From the NCBI GenBank assembly GCA_036504735.1, contig DASXUQ010000017.1, positions 345,349 through 409,348 of the forward strand: DNA of 64,000 nucleotides, given 5' to 3'. Shown here piece after piece: positions 42,995 through 51,926 of this stretch. The position numbers and the translations under genes were made by a program. Each line of letters starts with the position of its first letter. Position 1 is the stretch's first letter. Origin of the DNA: a bacterium. Its GTDB lineage: Bacteria > Electryoneota > RPQS01. Under the pieces are notes generated by a model. The model was not told where the DNA came from and ran no database searches. It saw nothing but the letters and a program-made list of their open reading frames with translations.

Positions 42995-45900
42995 CTACTT
43001 CATCAACAACATCTTCCGCGTCTGAACAAAGCTCCCGGACCGAATCTGATATAGGTAGACGCCTGTAGATGCCCCGTGGGCGTCCCATGTTACCGCATGC
43101 ACTCCGGCCTGTTGGGTTTCATCTAACAGGGTGGTGACAAGCTGCCCCAGAGTGTTGTAGATGCGCAGTTGAACGTGCGTAGCCTTGGGCAAACTGAAAC
43201 TGATCTGTGTTGTCGGGTTGAACGGATTCGGGAAATTCTGGTGCAGAGCAAACTCCACCGGGACCCCCGCCTCGCGATGCGATATGGCCGTTGGCGTGCG
43301 GTGGACATTGAAAGTGATCGGCAGCACCAGCGTGCTGTCGTAAACGGCGCTGGCAAAGTGGGCGTTCACGTGATAACTGTCCGTGCGCAAAATGGCGGGA
43401 TTGAGCGTCACCGTAATCTGTTGCGATTGGCCGCCCCCCACCGTCGCCGTGGCGGGACTGACGGTGATCCACGAACTGTTGAAGGACATTTCGAAAATTC
43501 CCATCCGGCTGCCGCTCTGCGGATTGTGCATCATCGCGGCGAACACCACCAAGGTGCTGTTCCACGACGGCGTGATAGTGCAGCCGTTCGCCACGTCGCC
43601 CGGAAGGCCGCTAAGATCCGTGACGGTCTCGCGGTTGTAAGGCGCCGAGGGTTGGAATCGTGTGACACGAATCCGCGTGGGGTTCTGGACGGGATCACGG
43701 CTGAAGACGTAGAGCTTGTAGCCGTTGGGATCATTGGCGCTCCAGGCCAGCCCGGAGATCTGCAATGCGCTGGCGCCGTCGTTTAATATCTGGCCGCGAA
43801 TCCCGCCCGCCCGGTCGATTTCGTAAATATCGGTGGTGTAGTCCGACACCCAGAAATGATCGGTCACCGGATCATAGGCAATCGCGCGGCTCGGATTGAA
43901 CGGACTGGGGATCGTGTCCTGAACGTGCCCCGCAGCATCGATTCCGTAGATCACATGGCTGTCCGATCCATAGAGATACTGGCCGTCCGTCGCCAGGTCG
44001 AACCAGCCTAACGGCGTGGTGCAGGGCTGTGGGATGTTGCCAAGCGGATTCCCCGCCAGATCGAACCGGTAGAGCATGGCCTGGCCGTCCATCGCCGCGG
44101 GGCCGGATACCCACCACTCATTGTTGAATAACTCGCAGCCCCACGCCTGCCGGTCGGTCGTCAACCCGGTGACGTCAATCGATCCGACCGAATCCCACGG
44201 CGCAGGATTGTTGTCTCCCGCAAAGAAGACCCGGCTGGAATAGTCCACAGGACCGTTGCCGTTGTTGACGATGTTGAAGGTCGCCTGCACGGTGCTGTCC
44301 TGTGCGCTGTCCACCAGCGAGGTGACCGACAGAACCATTTCCGGGTGGCGCACGTGGAAATCCAGCGTGTCCGTGCTGTCCAGCGCCACCATCACATTGA
44401 AAGCGGTATCGAGATTGAAGCGATGCTTGGAGGCGATGATGTTGTAGGTGCCGATCATCACGTTGGTCAGATGATAATGCCCCTGCGCATCCGTCGTGTC
44501 GTGGAAACCGTAACGGTCTGTGGAAACCACGGCGCCGGCCAGCGGCAGATTTGTGGCGGCGTCATACACATGGCCGTCCACCTGTCCGAACAGCACGCGC
44601 GCATCGGTCGTAAATAGAATCGCGCTTCCATTTTGAATCGTCGCCGCGCCCGGCGCGTACGACGTGATAAACGCGTACGGCAAACCCACCTGCCCGCTCC
44701 GCCCCTGAATTCCCACGGTGCAGCCGTTGGGCTCGTGATCCTGATTATTTCCCAGGTTCATCGTCACCGCGTTGTACTGTAGAACGATGTGGTTATTCCC
44801 GTCGAAGGACGGTCTCGACACGGAGTCGTAAAGAATCACCTCGAAGTCGAGGTTGGAGGCCGGCGCGCCGGTGTTTGTCGCCTTCCACTGAATGATGTAC
44901 CGCCCGCTGTCGGGTTGATGATACACCCAGACTCCAAGATTGCTGCCGGCTGTGACCAGATCGTCCCAGTAGGGCGCGATCATCGCGTCGGGAGCCTGCT
45001 GGGCCGGAATGGGGTAGTTGCGGGGATTGTCGAAATACGCCTGATTGCCGAAAGCGCACCAGCCGTTCGAACACACGGTCAGCGTGTCGTAGGTCCGGCC
45101 ATAGAAGGTGACCGGGAACGGCAGCAATCGCCAGGTGGACCAGATCTGCGAGACCGACGTCTTTTCCCCGACGTCCTCCAGATTCAGGTCCGTTCCCAGC
45201 CCGCCGGATATATCGATGTAATGGAATGCCGGATGAATATCGTAGGCGGTGTCCGTGTTGTCATAGGCATAATATCCGTAGCCATCGGGGCCGGTGGGAT
45301 CCGTGGAGGCCTTGATGCCTACGGCGACCGTAAATTGTGTGGTGTCCGTGAAACCGTTATCACCAGAGAGGATCAACTGCATCGGTGCCTGGTGACCACG
45401 GAAGGTCAGTGGGTTCGCCGCAATCACAAACGGGCTGGCAAGATTTGAATCCAATGCGCCCGCCGGGACCGCGCCGAAGACCGCGTCCGCCGTATTCACA
45501 GTGACAAACGGGCTGAGGGATCGCAGATGCCCGTTGACGCCGGTAAGCGACACAAGCCCCATGTTCTTGAAGGTCACGGAAAGGCTGCGCGTCAAACCCG
45601 GCCCAAAGGTTCCGTCGGTAAACTGCTGCCGCAAATAGAGCATATGGCCCGATACACAGGTCAGCGTGATGACGCCCGCGGTCTGGCCGCTGCTGCTGGT
45701 GATCGTCAGCGTCAATTGAACCGTCTCCTGATCCTGCATGGCCTGCGAGACCTGAATGCGGAACGCTTGCGCCCCCAGAGCCGAATCGCCCGGTGCGATG
45801 TCCGCATAACTGGCCGTGCCATTTACCACCGTTACCCGGGGATTGCTGCTGGTGAGCGTCGCACTCACGCCCGTGGCTGTAACCACAGTGCCGAAGTTCT

Positions 45901-48001
45901 TTACATAGATCGGCAGATCGATGGTCTCCCCCGGATTCATCGCGCCGTCCGTGTTGCCGTGCGTTCCGCCGCTGTTGTCGTCGTCGATCGTATAGGAACT
46001 GGACATCGGCATGCAGTCCACGGTGTTGCAGGGGATATCGATCAGGTAAGGCTTGTGGTTGCGCTTGGTGACGGTCAGCGACATCGTGCCGGGAGCATTT
46101 ACCGCCACCGGCAGCACCACGTGGCCGGTGGCGTCCGTCGTACCCACGGCCCACGTCGAATCGGAGCCGCGCTTCCACAGACAGACCGTCGCGTCGGCCA
46201 CGGGAGCGTCATCACCCGCCCGGTTTACCTGAACCTCAACCCGCCGCGCACCCACATTCAACGCCGTCGGGCAGGTGACGCTCAAAACCTTCGGCACGTC
46301 CGTCCAGATGGACAAGGCCGGATCCCCGAACAGATTGTTCCACTCCGTGAATCCCGCGGCGTCCAGTTGCGAGGACAAATACAGTTGCGCCTTGGCTCCG
46401 GCGCAGACGTCTCCAATATGCTCGACGCCGAGACTGGCGATGTTAAACAGCCATCCCCCGGCCACCGTAATATTCTGCGGGTAGTGCGTCTGAATTCCCA
46501 TCGTCCCGAAAGCTGTTACACATCCCTTCGGATTGGTGGGCGTTGAACTGTTGGGGCAAATGAGCGCCTGCGAACTGGTGGCCGCATCGCACGTAATGTT
46601 CATGCTGATCGGAAACCGCCAGTTGGGAACCGCCTGCCCCGCCTGCCCGATGTCTTCTTCCAGTGTGCCGCGCCAGGCAAAGATTCCGGTTCCCTGCTGG
46701 ATCCTGTTCACGCAGGTCGCGACGTCCGGACACCCGGAAAGCTGGTAAGCTTCCGGATTGGTGATGCCGGTGTTCTGCCGGAACTGGCTGGCGGCCCATT
46801 GCATCAGCGTGTAATTTGTCGCACTGCTGTTGATCGTACAGGCGGCCAGAAAAGCCTTGTGGAACCAGAGTGTGTCGGCCTGGCCCTGTCCGTCTACCAT
46901 GCGCGGATTGCGCTCATAGCTCATGATCTTCGCGTTGAGCTGGGCCATATCTACGCTGCTGTTGCCGGACAGACGCCCGACGCCGATGTCCTCAAGCTGG
47001 TCGTTGCCCGACAGGCAGGCATAGGCATGGTCGCTGTTGTAATCCCGGGTGTAAGGACCCGTCGGCACAACGCCCGCGTTCCAACTGCCGATCAACGCCA
47101 CGTACTCCAGTGGCGGATTGGAACTGCTCTGGTAGACAGATTGGATGGCGTTCATAACCTGCGTGGCCGTCCAGCTTGCCTGTGCCTGCAACGACACCTT
47201 GTAGCCGCAGCGGGTCTTCCACTCGGCCAGACTGTCCGCCCACGGGCGATAGGTGGCATTGTTGTTGGTGAAAATCATATAGGTGCCCGGTGCCGTCGTC
47301 ACGTCATCGAGCGCAGTCTCATCGAGATTGGAAATATAGGTCCGGTACATCGACGCCCATGCACCCGATGGCCGCCGTGGATTGGTCAATTCGTTGATCC
47401 CCGGCTGATCATTGGCTACAACATCCACGCTGATGTTCCGGTATATCCGCGCCTGACGCGTCACAGGGTTGACCTGCACGGGATAAATCGCCACGGTGAC
47501 CACGCGGAAATCGCGCATAATCATCGGCTCGCTCATCGTGGCCACATGGGCCGGATACCAGCCATCCTCCGTGTACAGCGCGCCATCCCGCACCAGATGC
47601 GTGGACGCTTCCGGATCCACCGCATAGGCGACGGGGTCGATGTTGTCCAGCACATCGAAATCCGCTTCGCTGATCACAAGGTCCGCGCCGCCGGTATTCG
47701 GAATGCGATAGAATCGGGAAATCTGCGGTACCGCCGGAGCCCCTTCCACCGGGAGATAGGTTTCTCCTTCAATGGAGAAGACTTGGTGATTGGCGCCGTT
47801 CACGGCAACCGTGGTGACCGCCACATTAGGCGAGCGCATCGAGATCGACGTGTGCGCCGGGGAGGTTCGGGAAATATCCAGGGCCACGCCCTGACCGGGC
47901 AGATGCGAGGCCTCAAATCGGACAGGAGTAGCCGGGCTGGCAAAGGCACGCAGAGAGATCATGCACAAGAGGCAGAACAAAGACCTCAAAAGCCGAACCA
48001 T
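42995..48001 (-). CDS. C25 (gingipain-like) multidomain secreted protein with T9SS tail (1668 aa)
   Basis: The signal peptide is MVRLLRSLFCLLCMISLRAFA. A gingipain-propeptide-like region spans to about 230. The C25 domain (about 235-560) has GTYMIFTNN, CGYKVSLQ, YVALIGSWN and DIGVGRLSG. The Cys-bearing strand is present (NITCDAAT, about 468), but the catalytic GHG is replaced by FAWRGTLEED (about 441), as in the C25-like protein at 14890. Then follow an Ig-like domain, CARDB-like domains with a DDDNSGGTHGNTDG loop, an SNG/PYWDD module (about 910-1120), a carboxypeptidase-regulatory-like domain (about 1137-1215), an NHL/SMP-30-like six-strand propeller region (about 1284-1455), an ASH-like Ig and a T9SS tail (about 1578-1668: NFPNPFNPTTQI, STGVYLYQI, KMLLMK). 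Whether it cleaves peptides is doubtful. It is monocistronic. Confidence 0.9.
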   Translation of the reverse strand: MVRLLRSLFCLLCMISLRAFASPATPVRFEASHLPGQGVALDISRTSPAHTSISMRSPNVAVTTVAVNGANHQVFSIEGETYLPVEGAPAVPQISRFYRIPNTGGADLVISEADFDVLDNIDPVAYAVDPEASTHLVRDGALYTEDGWYPAHVATMSEPMIMRDFRVVTVAIYPVQVNPVTRQARIYRNISVDVVANDQPGINELTNPRRPSGAWASMYRTYISNLDETALDDVTTAPGTYMIFTNNNATYRPWADSLAEWKTRCGYKVSLQAQASWTATQVMNAIQSVYQSSSNPPLEYVALIGSWNAGVVPTGPYTRDYNSDHAYACLSGNDQLEDIGVGRLSGNSSVDMAQLNAKIMSYERNPRMVDGQGQADTLWFHKAFLAACTINSSATNYTLMQWAASQFRQNTGITNPEAYQLSGCPDVATCVNRIQQGTGIFAWRGTLEEDIGQAGQAVPNWRFPISMNITCDAATSSQALICPNSSTPTNPKGCVTAFGTMGIQTHYPQNITVAGGWLFNIASLGVEHIGDVCAGAKAQLYLSSQLDAAGFTEWNNLFGDPALSIWTDVPKVLSVTCPTALNVGARRVEVQVNRAGDDAPVADATVCLWKRGSDSTWAVGTTDATGHVVLPVAVNAPGTMSLTVTKRNHKPYLIDIPCNTVDCMPMSSSYTIDDDNSGGTHGNTDGAMNPGETIDLPIYVKNFGTVVTATGVSATLTSSNPRVTVVNGTASYADIAPGDSALGAQAFRIQVSQAMQDQETVQLTLTITSSSGQTAGVITLTCVSGHMLYLRQQFTDGTFGPGLTRSLSVTFKNMGLVSLTGVNGHLRSLSPFVTVNTADAVFGAVPAGALDSNLASPFVIAANPLTFRGHQAPMQLILSGDNGFTDTTQFTVAVGIKASTDPTGPDGYGYYAYDNTDTAYDIHPAFHYIDISGGLGTDLNLEDVGEKTSVSQIWSTWRLLPFPVTFYGRTYDTLTVCSNGWCAFGNQAYFDNPRNYPIPAQQAPDAMIAPYWDDLVTAGSNLGVWVYHQPDSGRYIIQWKATNTGAPASNLDFEVILYDSVSRPSFDGNNHIVLQYNAVTMNLGNNQDHEPNGCTVGIQGRSGQVGLPYAFITSYAPGAATIQNGSAILFTTDARVLFGQVDGHVYDAATNLPLAGAVVSTDRYGFHDTTDAQGHYHLTNVMIGTYNIIASKHRFNLDTAFNVMVALDSTDTLDFHVRHPEMVLSVTSLVDSAQDSTVQATFNIVNNGNGPVDYSSRVFFAGDNNPAPWDSVGSIDVTGLTTDRQAWGCELFNNEWWVSGPAAMDGQAMLYRFDLAGNPLGNIPQPCTTPLGWFDLATDGQYLYGSDSHVIYGIDAAGHVQDTIPSPFNPSRAIAYDPVTDHFWVSDYTTDIYEIDRAGGIRGQILNDGASALQISGLAWSANDPNGYKLYVFSRDPVQNPTRIRVTRFQPSAPYNRETVTDLSGLPGDVANGCTITPSWNSTLVVFAAMMHNPQSGSRMGIFEMSFNSSWITVSPATATVGGGQSQQITVTLNPAILRTDSYHVNAHFASAVYDSTLVLPITFNVHRTPTAISHREAGVPVEFALHQNFPNPFNPTTQISFSLPKATHVQLRIYNTLGQLVTTLLDETQQAGVHAVTWDAHGASTGVYLYQIRSGSFVQTRKMLLMK

Positions 48002-48123
48002 GAGAATCCTCCTGAAGGATTTGGAGCGTTAACCCATCTGACTGCCAGCAATTCAGGCACGACCGTTTCTTAGCTGTTTGGCCGTGACTGCTGAGAACTC
48101 AACAAAAAGCTATCAAGCGGTCT

Positions 48124-48152
48124 AAGATAAGCTATCGTGCCGAGCAAGTCAA
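48124..48152 (-). promoter_or_regulatory. Promoter TTGACT-17-TATCTT
   Basis: On the minus strand the -35 is at 48147-48152 and the -10 at 48124-48129. Both boxes and the spacer length are identical to the promoters at 14689 and 54224. Confidence 0.75.
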
Positions 48153-48170
48153 GATGAAGAGCCATAGAAA

Positions 48171-48431
48171 CTAAATATTTCCGTCTAAATCGTACACCAG
48201 CATAATGCAATATACTACAGAATCATAAGTCGCGTAATTGTTCACGTACCGCACCCAAGGCACCTTCCCGAGTACTACCTGCGCCCTGACGTTTGCAAAC
48301 TCCGCTGACTGTCCTCGGCTACTCCAGCCGTTTCTAACCAGCCGCCCGCCTACGATCGCGTTTTGCTGGAGAGGCTTACGCTCCTTGAGACGCTTCGTGA
48401 CCATGACCGCAAAAGCTCCGGCAAATGACAC
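48171..48431 (-). CDS. Possible small protein of unknown function (86 aa)
   Basis: The open frame starts with GTG (48431), right after a terminator, and stops with TAG at 48171. There is no clear ribosome-binding site and no family match that I recognise. The N-terminus MSFAGAFAVMVTKRLKERK is hydrophobic then basic. The C-terminal half is strand-like (YDSVVYCIMLVYDLDGN). It sits in a gap long enough to hold a gene, but it could equally be chance. Confidence is low. Confidence 0.25.
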   Translation of the reverse strand: MSFAGAFAVMVTKRLKERKPLQQNAIVGGRLVRNGWSSRGQSAEFANVRAQVVLGKVPWVRYVNNYATYDSVVYCIMLVYDLDGNI

Positions 48432-48435
48432 AATG

Positions 48436-48464
48436 AAAAAGGTAAGCAGCCGATTCTGCTTACC
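48436..48464 (-). terminator. Intrinsic terminator of the beta-helix operon
   Basis: GGTAAGCAG (48441-48449) pairs with CTGCTTACC (48456-48464). The minus-strand tail is TTTTTCATTG. Confidence 0.8.
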
Positions 48465-48593
48465 CTTAGATATACCGCTTTGAGGTTTCGAATTCCGTTA
48501 TCGGTGTGTGGTGTTAATGAGTAATCCCATGTAAACTATGTGATTGCCACGGCGGAAGGTTCGGTCGCCATTCCCGTTGCTTGCCATGCGTCC

Positions 48594-51500
48594 TTACTTC
48601 AGCAACACCAGTTTGCGAGTCTGTGACCAGTCCCGAGCTTCAGCGCGCGCAAAGTAGACTCCGCTGGGCAAGCGCGCTCCATCGAAAAGAACCATGTGTC
48701 GCCCTGCTTCCATCGACTGGTCCGCCAGCACCGTGACCAGTCGCCCCTGCACGTCAAACACGGATAACCTGATCTTCGACAGACGGGGCAAGTCAAATTC
48801 AAGCCGGCATGCAGGATTGAAGGGATTGGGGAAAGCTTCGTGCAATGCGAACACGCGAGGCAGCAGGTCCGTGTCCGAAATGCCGCTTGGACCGGCCAGT
48901 CGAAAGCTCAATGTGTCGCTGAAAGTGCTTTCATGAGGAATCCGCGACTGCGCTTCAACCCACCACCTTGCTGCGTGCCCATCGGGGAAAGGAAGATCGG
49001 CGATCTCAATTGTCCACGAAGTATCCATCGTGATCGGGAACACAAGGGATGTGTCCGCTGAACTCATAAACAGGCGATAAGTCAGCGTGTCGCCGACGTC
49101 CGGGTCTGCGCTGCTGTGCCAGATGAAAACCACGGAACTGTCCCTCGTCATCGTGGAGTCGTTTTCCGGAGCGATGAGATAGAAGAGGGCCGGAGGATGA
49201 GTGGCGTGCGCGAAGGAGAAAGCTCCAATGTCGGCCAGCGTGCTGTCGGGGTCAGGCGGCAGACCCGCATCGCCCCCGTCGATGCAGCGTGACAGCTCCG
49301 TCAGATGATAATCGGCCGCCGCCGTATCTGCGAATAACGGATCGGTCGAAATATTGAAGAAACCGTCGCAGGAATCCCGCCGGAGGTTGACACCGCTGAG
49401 CACACCGAGACCGGAGGGCATGTCATCCATCGTGTAGGTCGAGGCAAAGCCGCCCAGCGTGTTGCCGTACACATCACAGTTCCGGATAATCGCATCCGGG
49501 CTGTGCTCGAACCGGATTCCGCTGCCAATACCGTAGCTCATGATGCAACTGGTGATCGTCGGCGACGAACGGACGCAGTGAATCTCCCCATTGCCATACA
49601 TGGATGTGTCCGCCACCAGGGTGCAGCGCACAATCCGCGCCTGACTGTTCTCCAAGCCGATGGCTCCGCCCCGGTACGAATTGTTGTGCGTGAACATACA
49701 GCGATCAAACAGCGGGTGAGTTCCCCTGCAGTAAACCGCGCCGCCATACTGAGCGCCGTTGTGAAGGAACACACAGTCCGTAAATGTCCCGGTAGACGTG
49801 TTCGTCATGCCGATGGCGCCGCCACCTCCACCGATATTTTCCTGGAAGGTGCACCGGCTCACCTCTGCCGAACTCGCCTGCAGGCATATGCCCGCTCCAT
49901 CATACGGAGTTGCGTTGCTGCGATTGCCGAAGAAAGTGCATTCCTCCGCGACAATATGTGACGACAAGGCATAGATGCCTCCACTGTACGTTCCGAAGTT
50001 ATGACGAAACAGGCATTGGCGGAATCGCGGCTGGGCGGAGGTGCAGAGCACGGCGCCCGCCGTACTCCTCCAGTCCGCCGATCCTTCGATCGTACAGTAC
50101 TCTATCACCGGATCACAATGGCTAATCCGCAGTCCTGTAGGAATCCCGTGGGTGAACCGGCAATACTCCAGGCTGCAGCCTGTCGCAGCGCTGCTGAGAA
50201 TGAGCCCGCCCCAACTGTAAGCATAATCGTGAGACGTGTCCGAGGCAAAGACGACGGAATCCTGCGCTGTCCCGATGGCGCGCAGCAGACCATTGATCGT
50301 GATGGTGCATTCGGTTATAAACATCAGCCGGGTCCCCGGCAGCAGCGTCAGCGTGTCTTGCGATGCAACTCGGATGTCCGCTCCGATGTAGAACACTCCT
50401 GGGCCGAAGGTCCCGCGGACGTTTCCGTTCAGCAAAACCACCGGGCTGTTACTGCGGCTTTCGTAGGCGCCGATGTCCGGCCGGGACGTCGCGGGCCATG
50501 GGCGCGAAAGGCTGTCCAGATCCTCATCCGTATTCACGTCATACCATGCCCCCGCTGCCGCCAGACAATGGCTGGAATCGCTTAAGCGGTAGTTGCCGTT
50601 CGCCATGTTCACAAACCGGGGATCTATCAGGAGATTGAAGTTTGCATCACAGGAGTCCCGCCAGATATTCACCCGGGTTAACCGTCCGATATCTGAAGGA
50701 ACATGCCCTGCAAAGTTGGCGGCCTCATTGCCGAAGAAATCACAGCCCCTGATCCCCACACTATAGGGACTCAAGAGTTGAATGCCGGCGCCCTCTTCGG
50801 TGAATGCCACGATGGACGTCGCGCAGTCCGTCGTGTCCGTATAGCCGAAAACGGCGGCGGTTTGCGAGCGGTTATGGGCCAGCGTACAATAATCCAGGCT
50901 GACCTGCCCTTCAACGTCGAACACCGCTCCCCCTGAATCCGCTTCATTGCTGTGCCAAAGACAATTCACTGCCACGGAGCGCGCTCGAGTTCCGTAGAGA
51001 CCGCCGCCCACATTGGCCGTGTTGGAATCTATCTGGCACCGGTCAAACCGAACGACTCCACTGGTGTCGAACACGCCTCCGCCGCGCTGCGCCGAATTGC
51101 CGCGAATCAGGGATCCTTGAACGGCAGTGGGGGCGCGGCGACCCTGCAGAAACAGGCCGCCGCCCGTTCCGGCGCTGTTGCTCTCGATCAGACAATGCGT
51201 CACCTTCACCGTATCGGGTGCAACGATGACACCTATGCCCCCACCGTTGTTCGGTGTGCGGTTGCCGCGGACGGTGCACTGCGTCAGGCGCGGGCTGGCC
51301 ATTCGGCTGAACAGTCCCCCACCATCTCCGAACCGGCTGTAACAGTCACTGATTTCGCAGCGGTCGAATATTGGTGCCCCTCCGTCGCGGCAGTAGACTC
51401 CTCCGCCATCCAGAATCGCGTTGCAACGCCGGATTGAACAATTCTCGAAATGTGGCGAACAGTTTTGACATTCGATTCCGCCACCGTAGCGGTCGTCGCC

Positions 51501-51914
51501 GGGAGCGGCGCCATACCCGTTCTCGACAACGCAGTATTGCATGAGACAGCCGTTCGGAGCCGCCAGAAATCTGATACCGCGCCAGCGCGCCGTATTGGTC
51601 AGCGTGTCCGTCGTGAAGCGGATGGAGTCTTCCTGTGTTCCCTGCGCGAGCAGCAGCCCGCGGATTTCAAACCGGTACGGGCCGCCGAAATACACTGTTA
51701 CTCCCGGTCCGATGATCAGCGTGTCGGCCGCTCGGACGCGTATCGTCCTTTGAGTAATCATATAGGGGCTGTGCCCCGCGGTCCAGCGGCCTGAGACCAG
51801 GGAGTCCGATACCCATGTAGTGTCGGCGAAAGCGGTGGAAGCAAAGATCAGCAACCACAGTGCCGCGGACCATCGAGAATGTGTCATGGCATGTTTCCGG
51901 ATTTGGAATTGCAT
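48594..51914 (-). CDS. Right-handed beta-helix secreted protein with T9SS tail (1106 aa)
   Basis: The start at 51914 lies 12 bases after the previous stop with GGGGGATGAG before it. MTHSRWSAALWLLIFASTAFA, nine residues later, is the hydrophobic core of the signal peptide. About residues 40-500 and 505-900 are two series of parallel-beta-helix coils rich in GGG(I/V/L) and CxI/CxF turns (GGGIECQNCSPHFENCSI, DGGGVYCRDGGAPIFDRCEI), each introduced by a VxxDTLIIGPGVxVYF/PGTRLMF-type cap. Each ends in a choice-of-anchor-Q-like DIGAYES/DIGAF segment. An Ig-like domain and the T9SS tail (about 1018-1106: FPNPFNPACRLE, LPSGVYFARA, KLVLLK) follow. Such helices bind or cleave polysaccharides, but I see no lyase Asp/Arg set I could trust. 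It is the second gene of an operon with the BNR propeller protein. Confidence 0.88.
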   Translation of the reverse strand: MQFQIRKHAMTHSRWSAALWLLIFASTAFADTTWVSDSLVSGRWTAGHSPYMITQRTIRVRAADTLIIGPGVTVYFGGPYRFEIRGLLLAQGTQEDSIRFTTDTLTNTARWRGIRFLAAPNGCLMQYCVVENGYGAAPGDDRYGGGIECQNCSPHFENCSIRRCNAILDGGGVYCRDGGAPIFDRCEISDCYSRFGDGGGLFSRMASPRLTQCTVRGNRTPNNGGGIGVIVAPDTVKVTHCLIESNSAGTGGGLFLQGRRAPTAVQGSLIRGNSAQRGGGVFDTSGVVRFDRCQIDSNTANVGGGLYGTRARSVAVNCLWHSNEADSGGAVFDVEGQVSLDYCTLAHNRSQTAAVFGYTDTTDCATSIVAFTEEGAGIQLLSPYSVGIRGCDFFGNEAANFAGHVPSDIGRLTRVNIWRDSCDANFNLLIDPRFVNMANGNYRLSDSSHCLAAAGAWYDVNTDEDLDSLSRPWPATSRPDIGAYESRSNSPVVLLNGNVRGTFGPGVFYIGADIRVASQDTLTLLPGTRLMFITECTITINGLLRAIGTAQDSVVFASDTSHDYAYSWGGLILSSAATGCSLEYCRFTHGIPTGLRISHCDPVIEYCTIEGSADWRSTAGAVLCTSAQPRFRQCLFRHNFGTYSGGIYALSSHIVAEECTFFGNRSNATPYDGAGICLQASSAEVSRCTFQENIGGGGGAIGMTNTSTGTFTDCVFLHNGAQYGGAVYCRGTHPLFDRCMFTHNNSYRGGAIGLENSQARIVRCTLVADTSMYGNGEIHCVRSSPTITSCIMSYGIGSGIRFEHSPDAIIRNCDVYGNTLGGFASTYTMDDMPSGLGVLSGVNLRRDSCDGFFNISTDPLFADTAAADYHLTELSRCIDGGDAGLPPDPDSTLADIGAFSFAHATHPPALFYLIAPENDSTMTRDSSVVFIWHSSADPDVGDTLTYRLFMSSADTSLVFPITMDTSWTIEIADLPFPDGHAARWWVEAQSRIPHESTFSDTLSFRLAGPSGISDTDLLPRVFALHEAFPNPFNPACRLEFDLPRLSKIRLSVFDVQGRLVTVLADQSMEAGRHMVLFDGARLPSGVYFARAEARDWSQTRKLVLLK

Positions 51915-51926
51915 CTCATCCCCCAG

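Larger units (their letters stand above)
48002..48593. other. Intergenic region of about 590 bases
   Basis: It contains the promoter of the 1668-aa gene (48124-48152), a weak open frame (48171-48431, listed separately) and the terminator at 48436-48464. The remaining 130 bases next to the beta-helix gene show nothing recognisable. Confidence 0.5.
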
